DNA of 64,000 bases from Euglena gracilis (lineage: Eukaryota > Euglenida > Euglenophyceae > Euglenales): contig CP154954.1 in the NCBI GenBank assembly GCA_039621445.1, forward strand, positions 39,880,399 through 39,944,398, in the 5' to 3' direction. How positions within the stretch are numbered: the stretch's first letter is position 1; every line of letters begins with the position of its first letter. Positions 23,301 through 33,345 of the stretch are shown here, piece by piece. The notes beneath the pieces were generated by a model. It was not told where the DNA came from, did no database searches, and was given only the letters and a program-made list of their open reading frames with translations. A program made the position numbers and the translations under genes.

Positions 23301-26300
23301 GATTGCCTCAATGCCAGGAAATGGGTGCCAAAAAGTGCGGCCAGCCCCCGGGACCAGGTCGGCTGGGTTCCCCGCCCCCTAAAACCCTCTTGCCACCGGA
23401 ACCACTGCTGGTGAAACACCCCGCAATAGCGAAATTTTGGCAATTTTTTTAGTATTATTCGGGGCGGCTCATGGGGGTGGGGGGGGGCGGGATTTTTTGT
23501 GGCCAGATGATTGCCTCAATGCCAGGAAATTCGGGGGTGCCAAAAAAGTGTGACCAGCCCCCGGGACCAGGTCGGAAAAAGTGCGACCAGCCCCCGGGAC
23601 CAGGTCGGCTGGGTTCCCCGCCCCCCAAAAACCCCACTGCCACCGGATCCACTGCTGGTAAAACACCCCGCAATAGCGAAATTTCGGCAATTTTTTTCAG
23701 TACAATTCGGGGCGGCTGGTGGGGGTGGGGGGGGGCGGGATTTTTTGGTGCCAGATTGCCTCAATGCCAGGAAATTCGGGGGTGCCAAAAAGTGCGACCA
23801 GCCCCCGGGACCAGGTCGGCTGGGTTCCCCGCCCCCCAAAAACCCCACTGCCACCGGAACCACTGCTGGTAAAACACCCCGCAATAGCGAAATTTTGGCA
23901 ATTTTTTCAGTATAATTCGGGGCGGCTGGTGGGGGTGGGGGGGGGCGGGATTTTTGGGGGCCAGATTGCCTCAATGCCAGGAAATTGGGGGGTGCCAAAA
24001 AGTGCGACCAGCCCCCGGGACCAGGTCGGCTGGGTTCCCCGCCCCCAAAAACCCTCTTGCCACCGGATCCACTGCTGGTAAAACACCCCGCAATAGCGAA
24101 ATTTTGGCAATTTTTTCAGTATAATTCGGGGCGGCTGGTGGGGGTGGGGGGGGGGGGCGGGAATTTTGGGGGCCAGATTGCCTCAATGCCAGGAAATTCG
24201 GGGGTGCCAAAAAGTGCGACCAGCCCCCGGGACCAGGTCGGCTGGGTTCCCCGCCCCCCAAAAACCCCACTGCCACCGGAACCACTGCTGGTAAAACACC
24301 CCGCAATAGCGAAATTTTGGCAATTTTTTCAGTACAATTCGGGGCGGCTGGTGGGGGTGGGGGGGGGGGCGGGATTTTTTGGGGCCAGATTGCCTCAATG
24401 CCAGGAAATTCGGGGGTGCCAAAAAGTGCGACCAGCCCCCGGGACCAGGTCGGCTGGGTTCCCCGCCCCCAAAAACCCTCTTGCCACCGGATCCACTGCT
24501 GGTAAAACACCCCGCAATAGCGAAATTTCGGCAATTTTTTCAGTATAATTCGGGGCGGCTGGAAGGGGAGAGCAGGGGAAAAGGCGGGATTTTTTGGGGG
24601 CTCAGATTGCCTCATGCCAGGAATTCGGGTTCCACAAAGTGCCAAAGTGCGGGGGCGTGAGCCCGCCCCCGGTGCACCATCGGGGGTCGTCTGTGGTCCC
24701 CGCCCCCTCCCCGGGGGGAGGGTTTCTATTTTTTGTGTAAAGGGTTTCTTTATTTTTTTTCCCGTCCATTTTGCCCCGCGTAATCCACTCTGCTGAAACC
24801 CCCGCAATAAGGCGAAATTTCGGGCAATTTTTTCAGTATTATTCGGGGCGGCTGGGGGGGGTGGGGGGGGGAGGGGGCGGGGATTTTTTGGGGCCCAGAT
24901 GCCTGCCTCAATGCCAGGAAATTGGGGGGTGCCAAAAAGTGCGACCAGCCCCCGGGACCAGGTCGGCTGGGTTCCCCGCCCCCCAAAAACCCCACTGCCA
25001 CCGGAACCACTGCTGGTAAAACACCCCGCAACAGCGATATTTCGGCAATTTTTTCAGTACGGGGCGGCTCATGGGGGTGGGGTGGGGGGGGGGGCGGGAT
25101 TTTTGGGGGCTAGATTGCCTCAATGCCAGGAAATTGGGGGGTGCCAAAAAGTGCGACCAGCCCCCGGGACCAGGTCGGCTGGGTTCCCCGCCCCCAAAAA
25201 CCCTCTTGCCACCGGATCCACTGCTGGTAAAACACCCCGCAATAGCGAAATTTTGGCAATTTTTTCAGTACAATTCGGGGCGGCTGGTGGGGGTGGGGTG
25301 GGGGGGGGGCGGGATTTTTGGGGGCCAGATTGCCTCAATGCCAGGAAATTCGGGGGTGCCAAAAAGTGCGACCAGCCCCCGGGACCAGGTCGGCTGGGTT
25401 CCCCGCCCCCAAAAACCCTCTTGCCACCGGATCCACTGCTGGTAAAACACCCCGCAATAGCGAAATTTCGGCAATTTTTTCAGTATAATTCGGGGCGGCT
25501 GGTGGGGGTGGGGGGGGGCGGGATTTTTTGGCCAGATTGCCTCAATGCCAGGAAATTGGGGGGTGCCAAAAAGTGCGACCAGCCCCCGGGACCAGGTCGG
25601 CTGGGTTCCCCGCCCCCAAAAACCCTCCACCCACCGAACCACTGCTGGTAAAACACCCCGCAATAGCGATATTTCGGCAATTTTTTCAGTACAATTCGGG
25701 GCGGCTGGTGGGGGTGGGGGGGCGGGATTTTTTGGTGCCAGATTGCCTCAATGCCAGGAAATTCGGGGGTGCCAAAAAGTGCGACCAGCCCCCGGGACCA
25801 GGTCGGCTGGGTTCCCCGCCCCCCAAAAACCCCACTGCCACCGGAACCACTGCTGGTAAAACACCCCGCAACAGCGAAATTTCGGCAATTTTTTCAGTAT
25901 AATTCGGGGCGGCTCGTGGGGGTGGGGTGGGGGGGGGCGGGATTTTTGGGGGCCAGATTGCCTCAATGCCAGGAAATTCGGGGGTGCCAAAAAGTGCGAC
26001 CAGCCCCCGGGACCAGGTCGGCTGGGTTCCCCGCCCCCAAGAACCCTCTTGCCACCGGATCCACTGCTGGTAAAACACCCCGCAATAGCGAAATTTTGGC
26101 AATTTTTTCAGTATAATTTGGGGCGGCTCGTGGGGGTGGGGTGGGGGGGGGCGGGATTTTGGGGCCAGATTGCCTCAATGCCAGGAAATTGGAGGGTGCC
26201 AAAAAGTGCGACCAGCCCCCGGGACCAGGTCGGCTGGGTTCCCCGCCCCCAAAAACCCCACTGCCACCGGATCCACTGCTGGTAAAACACCCCGCAATAG

Positions 26301-26493
26301 CGAAATTTCGGCAATTTTTTCAGTATAATTCGGGGCGGCTCGTGGGGGTGGGGGCGTGGTTTTTTGGGCCAGATTGCCTCAATGCCAGGAAATTGGGGGG
26401 TGCCAAAAAGTGCGACCAGCCCCCGGGACCAGGTCGGCTGGGTTCCCCGCCCCCAAAAACCCCATTGGCACCGGAACGACTGCTGGTTAAACA
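9361..26493. repeat. 17.1-kb satellite array of about 80 units of roughly 208 bp
   Basis: Head-to-tail units share these landmarks: CCCGCAATAGCGAAATTTTG, CAATTTTTTCAGTA(T/C)AATTC, GGGGCGGCTGGTGGGGG, a variable G-run, GCCAGATTGCCTCAATGCC, GTGCCAAAAAGTGCGACC, CCCCCGGGACCAGGTCGG and ACTGCTGGTAAAACACC. Unit length varies with the G-run. Two main variants alternate: CCGGAACCACT with ACCCCACTG, and CCGGATCCACT with ACCCTCTTG. Higher-order repeats are visible: 12.2-13.4 and 13.4-14.6 kb match in order and in private mutations (a shortened CCAGAAATTC at 12391 and 13645, 1254 bp or six units apart; again at 15525). Long reading frames through it exist only because units lack stops in some frames. It lies in a putative intron (9196-26585). 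Confidence 0.95.
24556..24830. repeat. Diverged unit interrupting the satellite
   Basis: One unit here departs strongly from the consensus: GGAAGGGGAGAGCAGGGG replaces the G-run, GCCAGATTGCC becomes CTCAGATTGCCTCATGCC, and about 110 bp of unrelated sequence (GGGGGCGTGAGCCCGCC to GTAAAGGGTTTC) precedes the return to CCCCGCAATAAGGCG. It may be an older unit, an insertion remnant, or the border between two array blocks. Confidence 0.6.
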
Positions 26494-26585
26494 CCAGCAG
26501 TGGTTCAAGGGTCAGCTATGTCTTCTCAGTGTACGTGTGGGTATGTCTTGGGCTTTTCCACTATCTCAATTCATTTTCTCGACAG

Positions 26586-26694
26586 GTCCCGCCACCCGCC
26601 GCCTACGTCGCCCCCGCCGTGCTCCTGCGGGAAGCGGACGAGGAGGCAGCGGAGTACGAGCAGGATCGCCACGCAGGCCCCGGTGGCCTGGATA
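26586..26694 (+). CDS. Exon: acidic tail following the membrane exon
   Basis: After a TTTTCTCGACAG acceptor, the frame reads VPPPAAYVAPAVLLREADEE then AAEYEQDRHAGPGG with GC-rich third positions. The phase-0 start matches the phase-0 donor at 9195, so splicing would give ...FLAFQ-VPPPAAY. That places this acidic segment just inside the membrane after the helix. Possible donors are GTGGCC at 26682 or GTATCG at 26695. Alternative: an independent first or internal exon of another gene. Confidence 0.45.
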
Positions 26695-26699
26695 GTATC

Positions 26700-27740
26700 G
26701 GGCATGAAAACAGACGACCGGTACACACAATCAATTACCCCCCCCCCTGTGCTCACGACCCCGTTATGTCCAATGACCCCCCCCTGCATTTCACAGACAC
26801 GGCGTCCTGGCGCAAACCACAAGGCCAAAAAAATTTGAACCCAAAAGTGGCCAAAAATCAGCCAAAGTTTTTTTGATCAAAAATTGTCGAAATTTCAAAG
26901 GGTTTCCCGCACCTCACTCCTGCCTTGACAGTTTCTTCACCAAACCAGGGGGATCACTGACTCGTTTTTGTCCCAGACCAAGTCGTCGCAAAGGTGACCC
27001 GGCCGCAAAAAATTTTTTGCCATTTTTTTTCCCGTTCCAGACTCCAAAGCAGCTGACCCGGGGGGGGGGGGCTGGATTTCCAACCTGCCTGGTGCTTGGT
27101 GACTGCCCGGTTTTCGGAAGAGTGGACCCCAGGAGGGATGGTTGCCCGCTCCTCTGTGTGTCCTCTTCTCCTCCGGTGTGGGGGGTTGGACAGGGATGCG
27201 AATATTTTTCTTTGCATTGGATTCTTTGAAGCCCCCTCCCCCACCTGGCAGTTTTGCATTGCTCAGTAGGGGGTCGACCCCCCTGTGGTTTTTCGCAGTC
27301 AAACTCCACAAGGGTTTTTGACTTTGAAAAATTTTGCAACAAAAGAAAGGGGAGATTTCTCTGGGTTTTTTGTGTTGTTTGTCTCCATTTCATAATTCAG
27401 GTTTCTTTTGAACCCCCCAAATAAACTCCCCCCCCCCCAAAATAACTCCCCTCCCCCCTCGGGGGCCGATTTCGAGCGCCCCAATGACACACACCCTGAT
27501 TTCCTTTGGTTTCCCATGTAAAAAACAACCCCCCCCCCAAAGAACCCCCCCCCCCCCGGGACCCAGCTCGGGTGCCCAAATAACACACCGGGGGGGGGGG
27601 TGCCATTTGGATATCCAAGAAGGTCCAAGTCCATGCCTTCCCGCCAGAGGTTTTCGTTCTGAGAGTTTCACACCCCGCAGAGGTGTAGGAAAAAAGCCTG
27701 CATTGCAATTGTGGTGAAGCCCCCCCCCCCATCAGTCCAG
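26700..27740. other. Intron-like DNA
   Basis: No coding-like island. It holds C-runs with AATAACTCCCC words at 27415-27545, which resemble the C-run tract at 42580-42710, and GGGGGGG at 27061. Nothing else recognisable. Confidence 0.5.
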
Positions 27741-27743
27741 CAG

Positions 27744-27848
27744 GGTCTGGGGGCAACATCAGCTCCACCCGCCCCAAAACTTGCTGGCCCGCGCGCGCCG
27801 CGCTGCCGACCCACTGCGTGGGATCCGGCAGCTGCTCGAGCAGGCTGT
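27744..27848 (+). CDS. Exon-like: basic helical segment
   Basis: A GC-rich island with the frame QHQLHPPQNLLARARR then AADPLRGIRQLLEQA. The Leu/Arg/Glu pattern suggests an amphipathic helix. Acceptor candidates are CAG at 27743 or 27760; GTGTTT follows at 27849. The phase relation to neighbours is unresolved. Confidence 0.35.
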
Positions 27849-28211
27849 GTTTTTTTTTTGTGGTGTTTATCGAAACAACAAAGCAAAACAAACAAAAAGC
27901 AGCCTGACGCCGAGTATTGGTGGCTCCTTGAGACCCCCGCTGAGCGGACAACCAGGGCAGAACGGGTGGCCAAACAGACAGGGTGGTGGATGGGGGGGGT
28001 CGACCTCCCCACCACACCACCGTGTTTCCGGGAACACCAGTTTTTGACCCCAAAGTTTTTTCCGGCGCCAAAGGCGACGGGGAAAAATATGTTATTTATG
28101 CTATCCAATATGGTCCATCCATGGTATCTAATACAAAATCTGGGAAATTGCTGTGGTGGGGTGGGGGGTCAAACGCCCGCCTCCTGTGTGGGGGTCCTCC
28201 CCCCCCACCAG

Positions 28212-28305
28212 GCCTTCCCGTTCTGCCCTGGGGGCGGCGAAGGAGATCCAGGTCCGCCACGCGGTGGCGGACCCGGGCCTCTGTGCCCGCTGCCGCCCAC
28301 GCCCT
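28212..28305 (+). CDS. Exon-like: segment with a CxxC pair (CARC)
   Basis: After CCCCCCACCAG the frame reads PSRSALGAAKEIQVRHAVAD then PGLCARCRPRP, with nearly all third positions G or C. CxxC is the half-site of a zinc ribbon; a second CxxC occurs in the next island (28523-28613). The 3' end is not clear. Confidence 0.4.
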
Positions 28306-28522
28306 TCCTTAAATGTGTGCCCTTCTGTTAAATGTGCGTTGTGGTAACCAGACAAATGCAAAACTGACTACAAATATCTGTCAAAAGTGCCATTTTCGGT
28401 TGGAAGGAAACTAACTGACTTGGGGGGGGGGCGGGGGTATTTCTGCGGGGGGGGGGGGGAGGGCCACCCCACCTGCCTGTCAAGGTTCCCATGCATGTCA
28501 ACACAATGACAAAGTAACGAAG

Positions 28523-28613
28523 GGCGTGGGACCACCACCGCCGGCTGGGCATGGTGCAGGCGGAGGTCGCCGGGCGCAGCGTGCCGCTGTGCCCGGCCTG
28601 CCGCTTCGCCACG
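28523..28613 (+). CDS. Exon-like: segment with a second CxxC pair (CPAC)
   Basis: The frame reads HHRRLGMVQAEVAGRSVP then LCPACRFAT, with essentially 100 percent G/C third positions. It ends ACG then GTGTGG, a phase-0 donor. With CARC in the previous island this gives CxxC-x(about 25)-CxxC, a spacing compatible with a zinc-binding ribbon. That is an inference from spacing only. Confidence 0.45.
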
Positions 28614-28764
28614 GTGTGGTCTGCCTTGTGCTTTGCTTCCAAGTCTCTTTTCATTTGCATTGTGCGCCCCCGTCCCCTTAAATTCTGGACTCAGCCTGGA
28701 CAGTTCTCTTCAAAGCCACCTGTGGGGGAAGTGGAATTTCGAGCATGGTGGCCAGGCCCATAAT

Positions 28765-28923
28765 TACCCGCCCCCCCCCCTTGTCGTACGGCCACCCCTC
28801 ATTTACGACCACCCCCCCCCCCCCGGACACAAGCTGCAGGTCATGGGGGTGTTACGACCCCCCCCCCCCGGTCACAGATTGCAGGAACCCGGTCGTACAA
28901 CAATGGAGGGGGGGGGGCGGGTA
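28765..28923. mobile_element. Family J short inverted-repeat element
   Basis: TACCCGCC plus a C-run and TTGTCGTACG at the left is mirrored by GTCGTACAACAATGG plus a G-run and GGCGGGTA at the right. Inside, GGTCACAGATTGCAGG-like words and ACGACC repeats recur. A longer relative is at 35025-35288. No clear target duplication. Confidence 0.55.
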
Positions 28924-28929
28924 ACTCAG

Positions 28930-29680
28930 AAGACCCTGTGGGGATTGTGTGGAGGTCGCTGGGTTTGGGGCCGGTCCAGGTTTGCAAAGGGTGGATCGGG
29001 GGGGGGGGGGCAGAACAAATCACCGAGCGTTAGTTTTTGCAAGGGGAGGGGAAGGCAGGGGAGAACACAATTGTTTTTTTTTGCATTTTTTTGTGTTTTT
29101 CTATTTTGATAAAATTTGTGTTTTTATGTCTGTTGTTGTTGTTGTTGTTTTTTTTTTGCATTTTGTGGGTTTCCTCCTCCCTGTTTTCGAGTTTCAAAAG
29201 GGTTTGGGTAAAGATAAGGGTCAAGGTCTTTTTGACAATGAAAAATTGCTCGGTTTGTCCTGGATTTTCCCCCGAGGCCAAAAATTCTGTCAACCCTTTG
29301 TCATTTTTTGTCTTTTTTCTTTTTTTGGTCAATTAATTATTGCAAAATCGAAAATTTGCCTGATGGAGAATTTTTTCTCTTGTGTTGGAGTGAATGGTGG
29401 TCTTGCGGGGGGGGGGGTACGGGGAAAGAGGGTTTAGACCCCCGGGGGGGTGGGTCCAGACCCTTTCAGACAGAGGGGTCTGGGACCCCCGGGAACCCAA
29501 AAAGAGTAAAAAAAAATGAGTGGTGCATTGTTTGACTGATTTTTCAAAAAAAAACATGTGCGAAAACTCAATTTTTGGGGTTTTTTTGACCACTCATTTA
29601 GTACCCTGCCCGAGGGATGGGGGTCCGGAGACCCCTGGGCTGTGTTTCAGATTTACACCCTCGAATGCCCCCTGCCCCTC
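28930..29680. other. Intron-like DNA with a (GTT)n run
   Basis: (GTT)n at about 29129-29148 in T-rich DNA, G-runs at 29407 and 29440, and a CCCCGGGGGGG inverted stretch at 29440-29490. No coding island seen. Confidence 0.5.
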
Positions 29681-29684
29681 ACAG

Positions 29685-29747
29685 TTCGAGAGCGCGCTGC
29701 AGGCGCGCGAGGCTGCGGCGGGACGACCACCCCGCGCACCGCGAACG
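29685..29747 (+). CDS. Exon: 21-codon helical segment
   Basis: A CCCCTGCCCCTCACAG acceptor and a GTGTGC donor enclose exactly 63 bp, phase 0 at both ends. The frame reads FESALQAREAAAGRPPRAPR and T. Phase 0 matches the donor at 28613 and the acceptor at 30506, so the three islands join in one frame. The +1 frame (SRARCRRARLRRDD...) is also open with even richer G/C third positions, so the frame choice rests on phase. Confidence 0.4.
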
Positions 29748-29943
29748 GTGTGCTTACAATTTTCTCCAGAATGAATCAAAAACTGATAATATTCAAAAGA
29801 AGACAAATTTGGTGCCGTGCAGCTTTCTAAAGGCAATGACGATGGTGAGGGATGCGCATGGGTTTCTGTCTAATCCCCGCAATGCGCCAAATATAGGGCA
29901 TTTTCGACCCCTCTGGGGGGGGGGTCGGGTTTTGGGACCCCCC

Positions 29944-30249
29944 CAGGCTGTATTTTAGTCGGGTGTCGACCCCACCCCGGGGGGGGGGGGTGCCTGCCCA
30001 GGCAGGCACCCCAAAGCACTCCAAATCCCCCCGGGGGGGGGGTAGGGCACATGGCCAAAAGTGCCCTAGCACAACCCCGGCGCCAAAGGCGCCGGGGAGC
30101 CAAAAATGGCCTATTTTCAAAGGAATGTGCCCGGGCACAGGCCGAAATCCGACCCCCCCCGGGGGGGGGGGTAGTGCCTGCCTGGGCAGGCACTCACAGG
30201 CACTCCGGACCCCCCCCTCCCCCCCCCGGGGTTGGTAAAAAACAGCCTG
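29944..30249 (+). mobile_element. Family F element
   Basis: It starts CAGGCTGTATTTTAGTCGGG and ends GGTTGGTAAAAAACAGCCTG. It contains TGCCTGCCCAGGCAGGCAC palindromes near both ends, G/C arms, and the hairpin CCCGGCGCCAAAGGCGCCGGG. Flanks GACCCCCC and CCCCCCCC match at 6 of 8. A second F-like right end (GGTTGGTGAAAAGAAGCCTG) lies at 30337-30357, so this copy may itself be nested in an older relative. Confidence 0.75.
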
Positions 30250-30506
30250 CCCCCCCCCCGGCGCCGAATGGATTGGCCTCCGAAAATTGGCCTGGCCGGC
30301 AGGCTCCGAGAGGCACAAAGCACAGGGCCCCCCCAGGTTGGTGAAAAGAAGCCTGATCTTCTGACGTCACTCCCCCAAATGTTTTGCATTTTGTGGGTTG
30401 ACTCGCAGAAAAGCACACATTTTGTTTGCACTGCATTATTTTTGGTTGCCATTTTCCTAGGCGGCGAGGGGGAATTCATCATCTCATATCGTTTTCCCTC
30501 TCACAG

Positions 30507-30575
30507 GTCCGCGGCTGGTGGCTGGTGCCCCTGCTGCTCGCCCCGATCGTTGCTGCGGGCTGGACACACAGAGCC
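30507..30575 (+). CDS. Exon: transmembrane helix
   Basis: After TTTTCCCTCTCACAG the frame reads VRGWWLVPLLLAPIVAAGW, a convincing membrane helix with aromatic caps and GC-rich third positions. Phase 0 continues from the donor at 29747. The 3' boundary is unclear; the frame stays open to about 30650 with falling GC. Confidence 0.5.
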
Positions 30576-30723
30576 CATTGGCGTTGGCATTTGGGGTCAG
30601 AGAAAAGGAAAGTTGGAATTTGGGAGCACAACCCGGATGATTGGGTTTGAGTCACTGCCAGCGTTGCGTTTCACTCAAAGGAATTTGACAAAACGTTGGA
30701 AGTCTGGGTTTTTTTTGTTGGGG

Positions 30724-31156
30724 CAGGGTTTGATATAAGGAGGGCGTACATGGTTTAGGTGGGGGGGGTGTCCCCCCCCACCCCCCCCCCCTCCTGGCCC
30801 GCAGGGGGGGTCCGGACCACCCCCCCCCCACCTGCAAGGGGGGTCCGGACCGACCCTGGGGGGCAAAAATTGACCCCCCCAAAAAGGGTCAATTTTTTCC
30901 TCCGGCGCTTCGCGCCGAAAATTTTTTGCATTTTTGGCACATTTTTGCCCAAAAAGTGCCCAAAATGGCACTTTTGGTCGTTTTGGGGGGTCAAAAATTT
31001 TCGGCCCAGCGCTTCGCGCCGGGCCGAAAATTCGGCCACCCTGACCGCGCACCTGTTTAGGTGGGGGGGGGTATCCCCCCCCCCCCCCCCCCCCCCCTGG
31101 CCCGCAGGGGGGGGGTCCGGCCCACCCCCCCCCACCTGTCCTTATATCGAACCCTG
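30724..31156 (+). mobile_element. Family D element
   Basis: The ends are CAGGGTTTGATATAAGGAGG and TCCTTATATCGAACCCTG. Two palindromic blocks lie inside: CCGGCGCTTCGCGCCG, and CAGCGCTTCGCGCCGGGCC. The GTGCCCAAAATGGCAC stem is shared with the copies at 7209 and 41508. The flanks TGTTGGGG and ACTGGGGG match only 5 of 8. Confidence 0.8.
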
Positions 31157-31232
31157 ACTGGGGGTTAGATTGGTGCTGTTAACCCCCGGCAAATCGAGTC
31201 AACATGTTTTGTTGAGATGTGAATAATTTCTT

Positions 31233-31344
31233 TTTTTTAATCATCATCATCATCATTGTCATTGTTGTTGTTGTTGTTGTTGTTGTTCGTTGTTGTTGTT
31301 GTTGTTGTTGTTGTTGCTATTGCTATCATCATCATCATCATCAT
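31233..31344. repeat. (ATC)n and (GTT)n microsatellites
   Basis: Runs of ATC, then GTT with a CGTT interruption, then ATC again, immediately upstream of a candidate exon. The usual polypyrimidine tract of an acceptor is missing here, which makes the acceptor at 31346 uncertain. Confidence 0.9.
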
Positions 31345-31346
31345 GA

Positions 31347-31470
31347 GGTGCATTGACCTACCAACGGGCCCTGCTGTTGATCCTGCCGACCACCGACAGC
31401 CGCCTGGCCAACACGCTGGCGTGGCTGGCCAGGGTTGTATGGGAACTCCACAGCCACAGGCGTGAGACAG
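31347..31470 (+). CDS. Exon: hydrophobic segment, 5' side of a family A intron
   Basis: The frame reads TYQRALLLILPTTDSRLANT then LAWLA, the family A insertion point, followed by VVWELHSHRRET encoded by the transposon's own left end. It reaches GTGGTAGG, a donor in phase 1. Third positions are GC-rich up to the insertion. Without the element the frame would run LAWLAVVTTYSWLYVD, which suggests the element landed inside a multi-pass membrane segment. Confidence 0.5.
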
Positions 31471-31939
31471 GTGGTAGGGGTCCCCCCCCCTGGGGGAGTG
31501 AGGTGGCAGGGGGGTCCCCCCCCCCCCCCCCCCCCGGTTTCAGAAGGGGTCCCCCACCCCCTCCCCCTCCTCTGCAGGGGCAAATAAAAATCTTCCGGCG
31601 CTTCGCGTTGGGTGTGCATTTTTGGACCCTCTTGAAGCTCAATATGAAACTTTGGCAAAATGGGCAAGATTGGTCGAAAAATGGCTGTAATTTGGGTCAG
31701 GTGGGGAGTTGAGAGGAAATCAAATTGGCATTTCAAGGGCTTCAATTAAGGCATCTGACACCTCTTTATTCCCCATCTTTTATTCCCCACCACTGCACCA
31801 TTTCAGAGAAATTTCAAGAAAAAATCAATTTTTTGATCCAAACAGGGCCAAAAATTTTCGGTGACCGAACACTGGAGGTAGGGGGGGATCCCCCTCACCC
31901 CCCAGTCCCCTCCTCCTCCGAGATTCCCATACAAGCCTG
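31430..31939 (+). mobile_element. Family A element acting as a candidate introner (intron 31471-31922)
   Basis: It has CAGGGTTGTATGGGAA at the left and TTCCCATACAAGCCTG at the right. The duplications TGGCTGGC (31422-31429) and CGGCTGGC (31940-31947) match 7 of 8. Removing the element and one duplication restores one uninterrupted coding frame. Splicing from GTGGTAGG to CCGAG also keeps the frame but leaves 22 extra residues made of transposon ends (RVVWELHSHRRET and DSHTSLRLA overlap the junctions). Confidence 0.8.
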
Positions 31940-32050
31940 CGGCTGGCGGTGGTCACCACGTACAGCTGGCTGTACGTGGACTGCCTGCGGCCGCGGCTGC
32001 GGTGGGTCGCCGCCCTGTACCCCTGCACCGCAATCGGGGTGCCCTTTGCG
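31923..32050 (+). CDS. Exon: hydrophobic segment, 3' side of the family A intron
   Basis: It starts after CTCCTCCTCCGAG. The first codons (SHTSL) come from the transposon end, then host sequence: RLAVVTTYSWLYVDCLRPRL and RWVAALYPCTAIGVPFAV. Two hydrophobic stretches flank a basic CLRPRLRW loop, as in multi-pass membrane proteins. Possible donors are GTGCCC at 32039 or GTTGGT at 32051. Confidence 0.5.
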
Positions 32051-32183
32051 GTTGGTTCGTTTCGAGGGGGGGGGAGGGTTACCTTCAAGTTCATTCGCAA
32101 TCCCCCAACGGGTTCGGTGGATCAACTGCCATTTGTCTCTCATCCAAATTCAACTTCCCCTCCCCTCCCCCCCTCCCGGGCAG

Positions 32184-32275
32184 AGGGCCCTCCGCCGCCA
32201 GCCGTCGCCGCCATCGTCCACGCCATCGACCGCCGCCTGCGTGAACAAGTCGAGGGCAACGGCTACGGCGGGCCA
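32184..32275 (+). CDS. Exon-like: amphipathic helix segment
   Basis: The acceptor is CCCCCCTCCCGGGCAG. The frame reads GPPPPAVAAIVHAIDRRLRE then QVEGNGYGG with G/C-rich third positions. IVHAIDRRLREQVE looks helical. Its phase does not match the donor guesses upstream, so at least one boundary is wrong. Confidence 0.4.
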
Positions 32276-32605
32276 CACCCTGTCTCATCCCTCCCTCTTG
32301 TGACCGGTTGGCTTGGCTTGGCGTCTCCCTGGTCCCTCCCCAGGGATGGATTGGAAGCATTTTGGTTTGAAGGTGAGGGGAGGCCCCTTCCTGGAGGTTG
32401 GGGGGGTCAGGACCCCCCTTTCTTTATGGCAAAAATATATCTTTTGGCGCGCCGAAAAATGAACAAACATGCCCCTTTTCCTCACTTTTGAGCACATTGC
32501 CCATTTTTTTTTGATGGTTTGGTGCTTTCCGCAGCTAAAGTGTTCACATTTTTTGAGGAATTCATTTTCAAAGAAAAATCAAGGGCTTTTCAACAATTTT
32601 GGTCT

Positions 32606-32655
32606 GGCCCCCAAGGCACTCCGGACCCCCCCCCAGGTTGGTAAAAAACAGGCTG
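32606..32655 (+). mobile_element. Solo right end of a family F element
   Basis: CAAGGCACTCCGGACC, a C-run and GGTTGGTAAAAAACAGGCTG match the last 50 bp of the family F copies at 29944 and 34479. No left end is found within 400 bp upstream, so this is a fragment. Confidence 0.6.
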
Positions 32656-32684
32656 GTCCCCTCTCTCCCCCTGTCCCTTTTGAG

Positions 32685-32800
32685 CCGGGGCGTGGCGGCA
32701 CAACGCCGCCTACGCCGCCCTCCGCGTGGCCCACACGTGGGCCATCGTGGTGGGCGCCGTGGGCGACCTCGCCGTCCACGCCCTGCTGCTGGGGCCAGGC
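32685..32800 (+). CDS. Exon: transmembrane-like segment
   Basis: A strong CTCTCTCCCCCTGTCCCTTTTGAG acceptor region (given as landmark) precedes the frame RHNAAYAALRVAHTWAIVVG then AVGDLAVHALLLGPG, with nearly all third positions G or C. TWAIVVGAVGDLAVHALLL can span a membrane. The donor is unclear. Confidence 0.45.
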
Positions 32801-33157
32801 CCGTCCCCCCCTTTTTTTTCGGCCCCTCCCGGTTGGCGACTTGGCCACATTCCTGGAAGAGCCTGGAAATCCGGATAGATGCGTTTAAAGCCCTCATCAT
32901 TGAAGGACAAAAGTGCTGGACTTGGCAATTGGGGTCAGGAGTGTGAAATGCAGGTAAACGGAATTTGCAGGCATCACATGTTTTTTTGAATCGCTTTGTT
33001 GCACTCCGCCTGTTTCCCGATTGGGTTTCTTTCAGGTCCAATGGGTGCCTTTCGGCTCACAATTTGAAGGCGATCCAAAGTTCTCCAAACCTCGCGGGCC
33101 GTTTGTTTCCCACCCCCACCCCAAGCGGGTTCCCGGGGGGGCCGGCCTGCGGCCAAG

Positions 33158-33345
33158 TGCCCGCCCCCTTCATCAACCCCACCACGCCCCTCCAGCGGTG
33201 GAGGGACGCGCAGCCGCCGCCGCCGCCCGGGCCCGTGGCGAAGGCGAAGGCGGTGGTGCGGGAGATCCGGCGCCGGCTGTGGCCTGCCGGGCAGGCCCTT
33301 CCTGAAGGGCACCCGCCCCTCCCCCTGCCTTTCTGCATTGCAAGT
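33158..33345 (+). CDS. Exon-like: basic, Pro-rich segment
   Basis: The frame reads PAPFINPTTPLQRWRDAQPP then PPPGPVAKAKAVVREIRRRL and WPAGQALP, with very high G/C third positions from 33185 to 33300. KAKAVVREIRRRLW is a likely amphipathic basic helix. The acceptor is GGCCAAG at 33157 (weak); the 3' end is unresolved. Confidence 0.45.

Noticed and set aside
9361-26493. CRISPR-like appearance of regular repeats
   Set aside because: Units are about 208 bp and contiguous, with no unique spacers, no short palindromic repeats and no cas genes; the DNA is eukaryotic in style.
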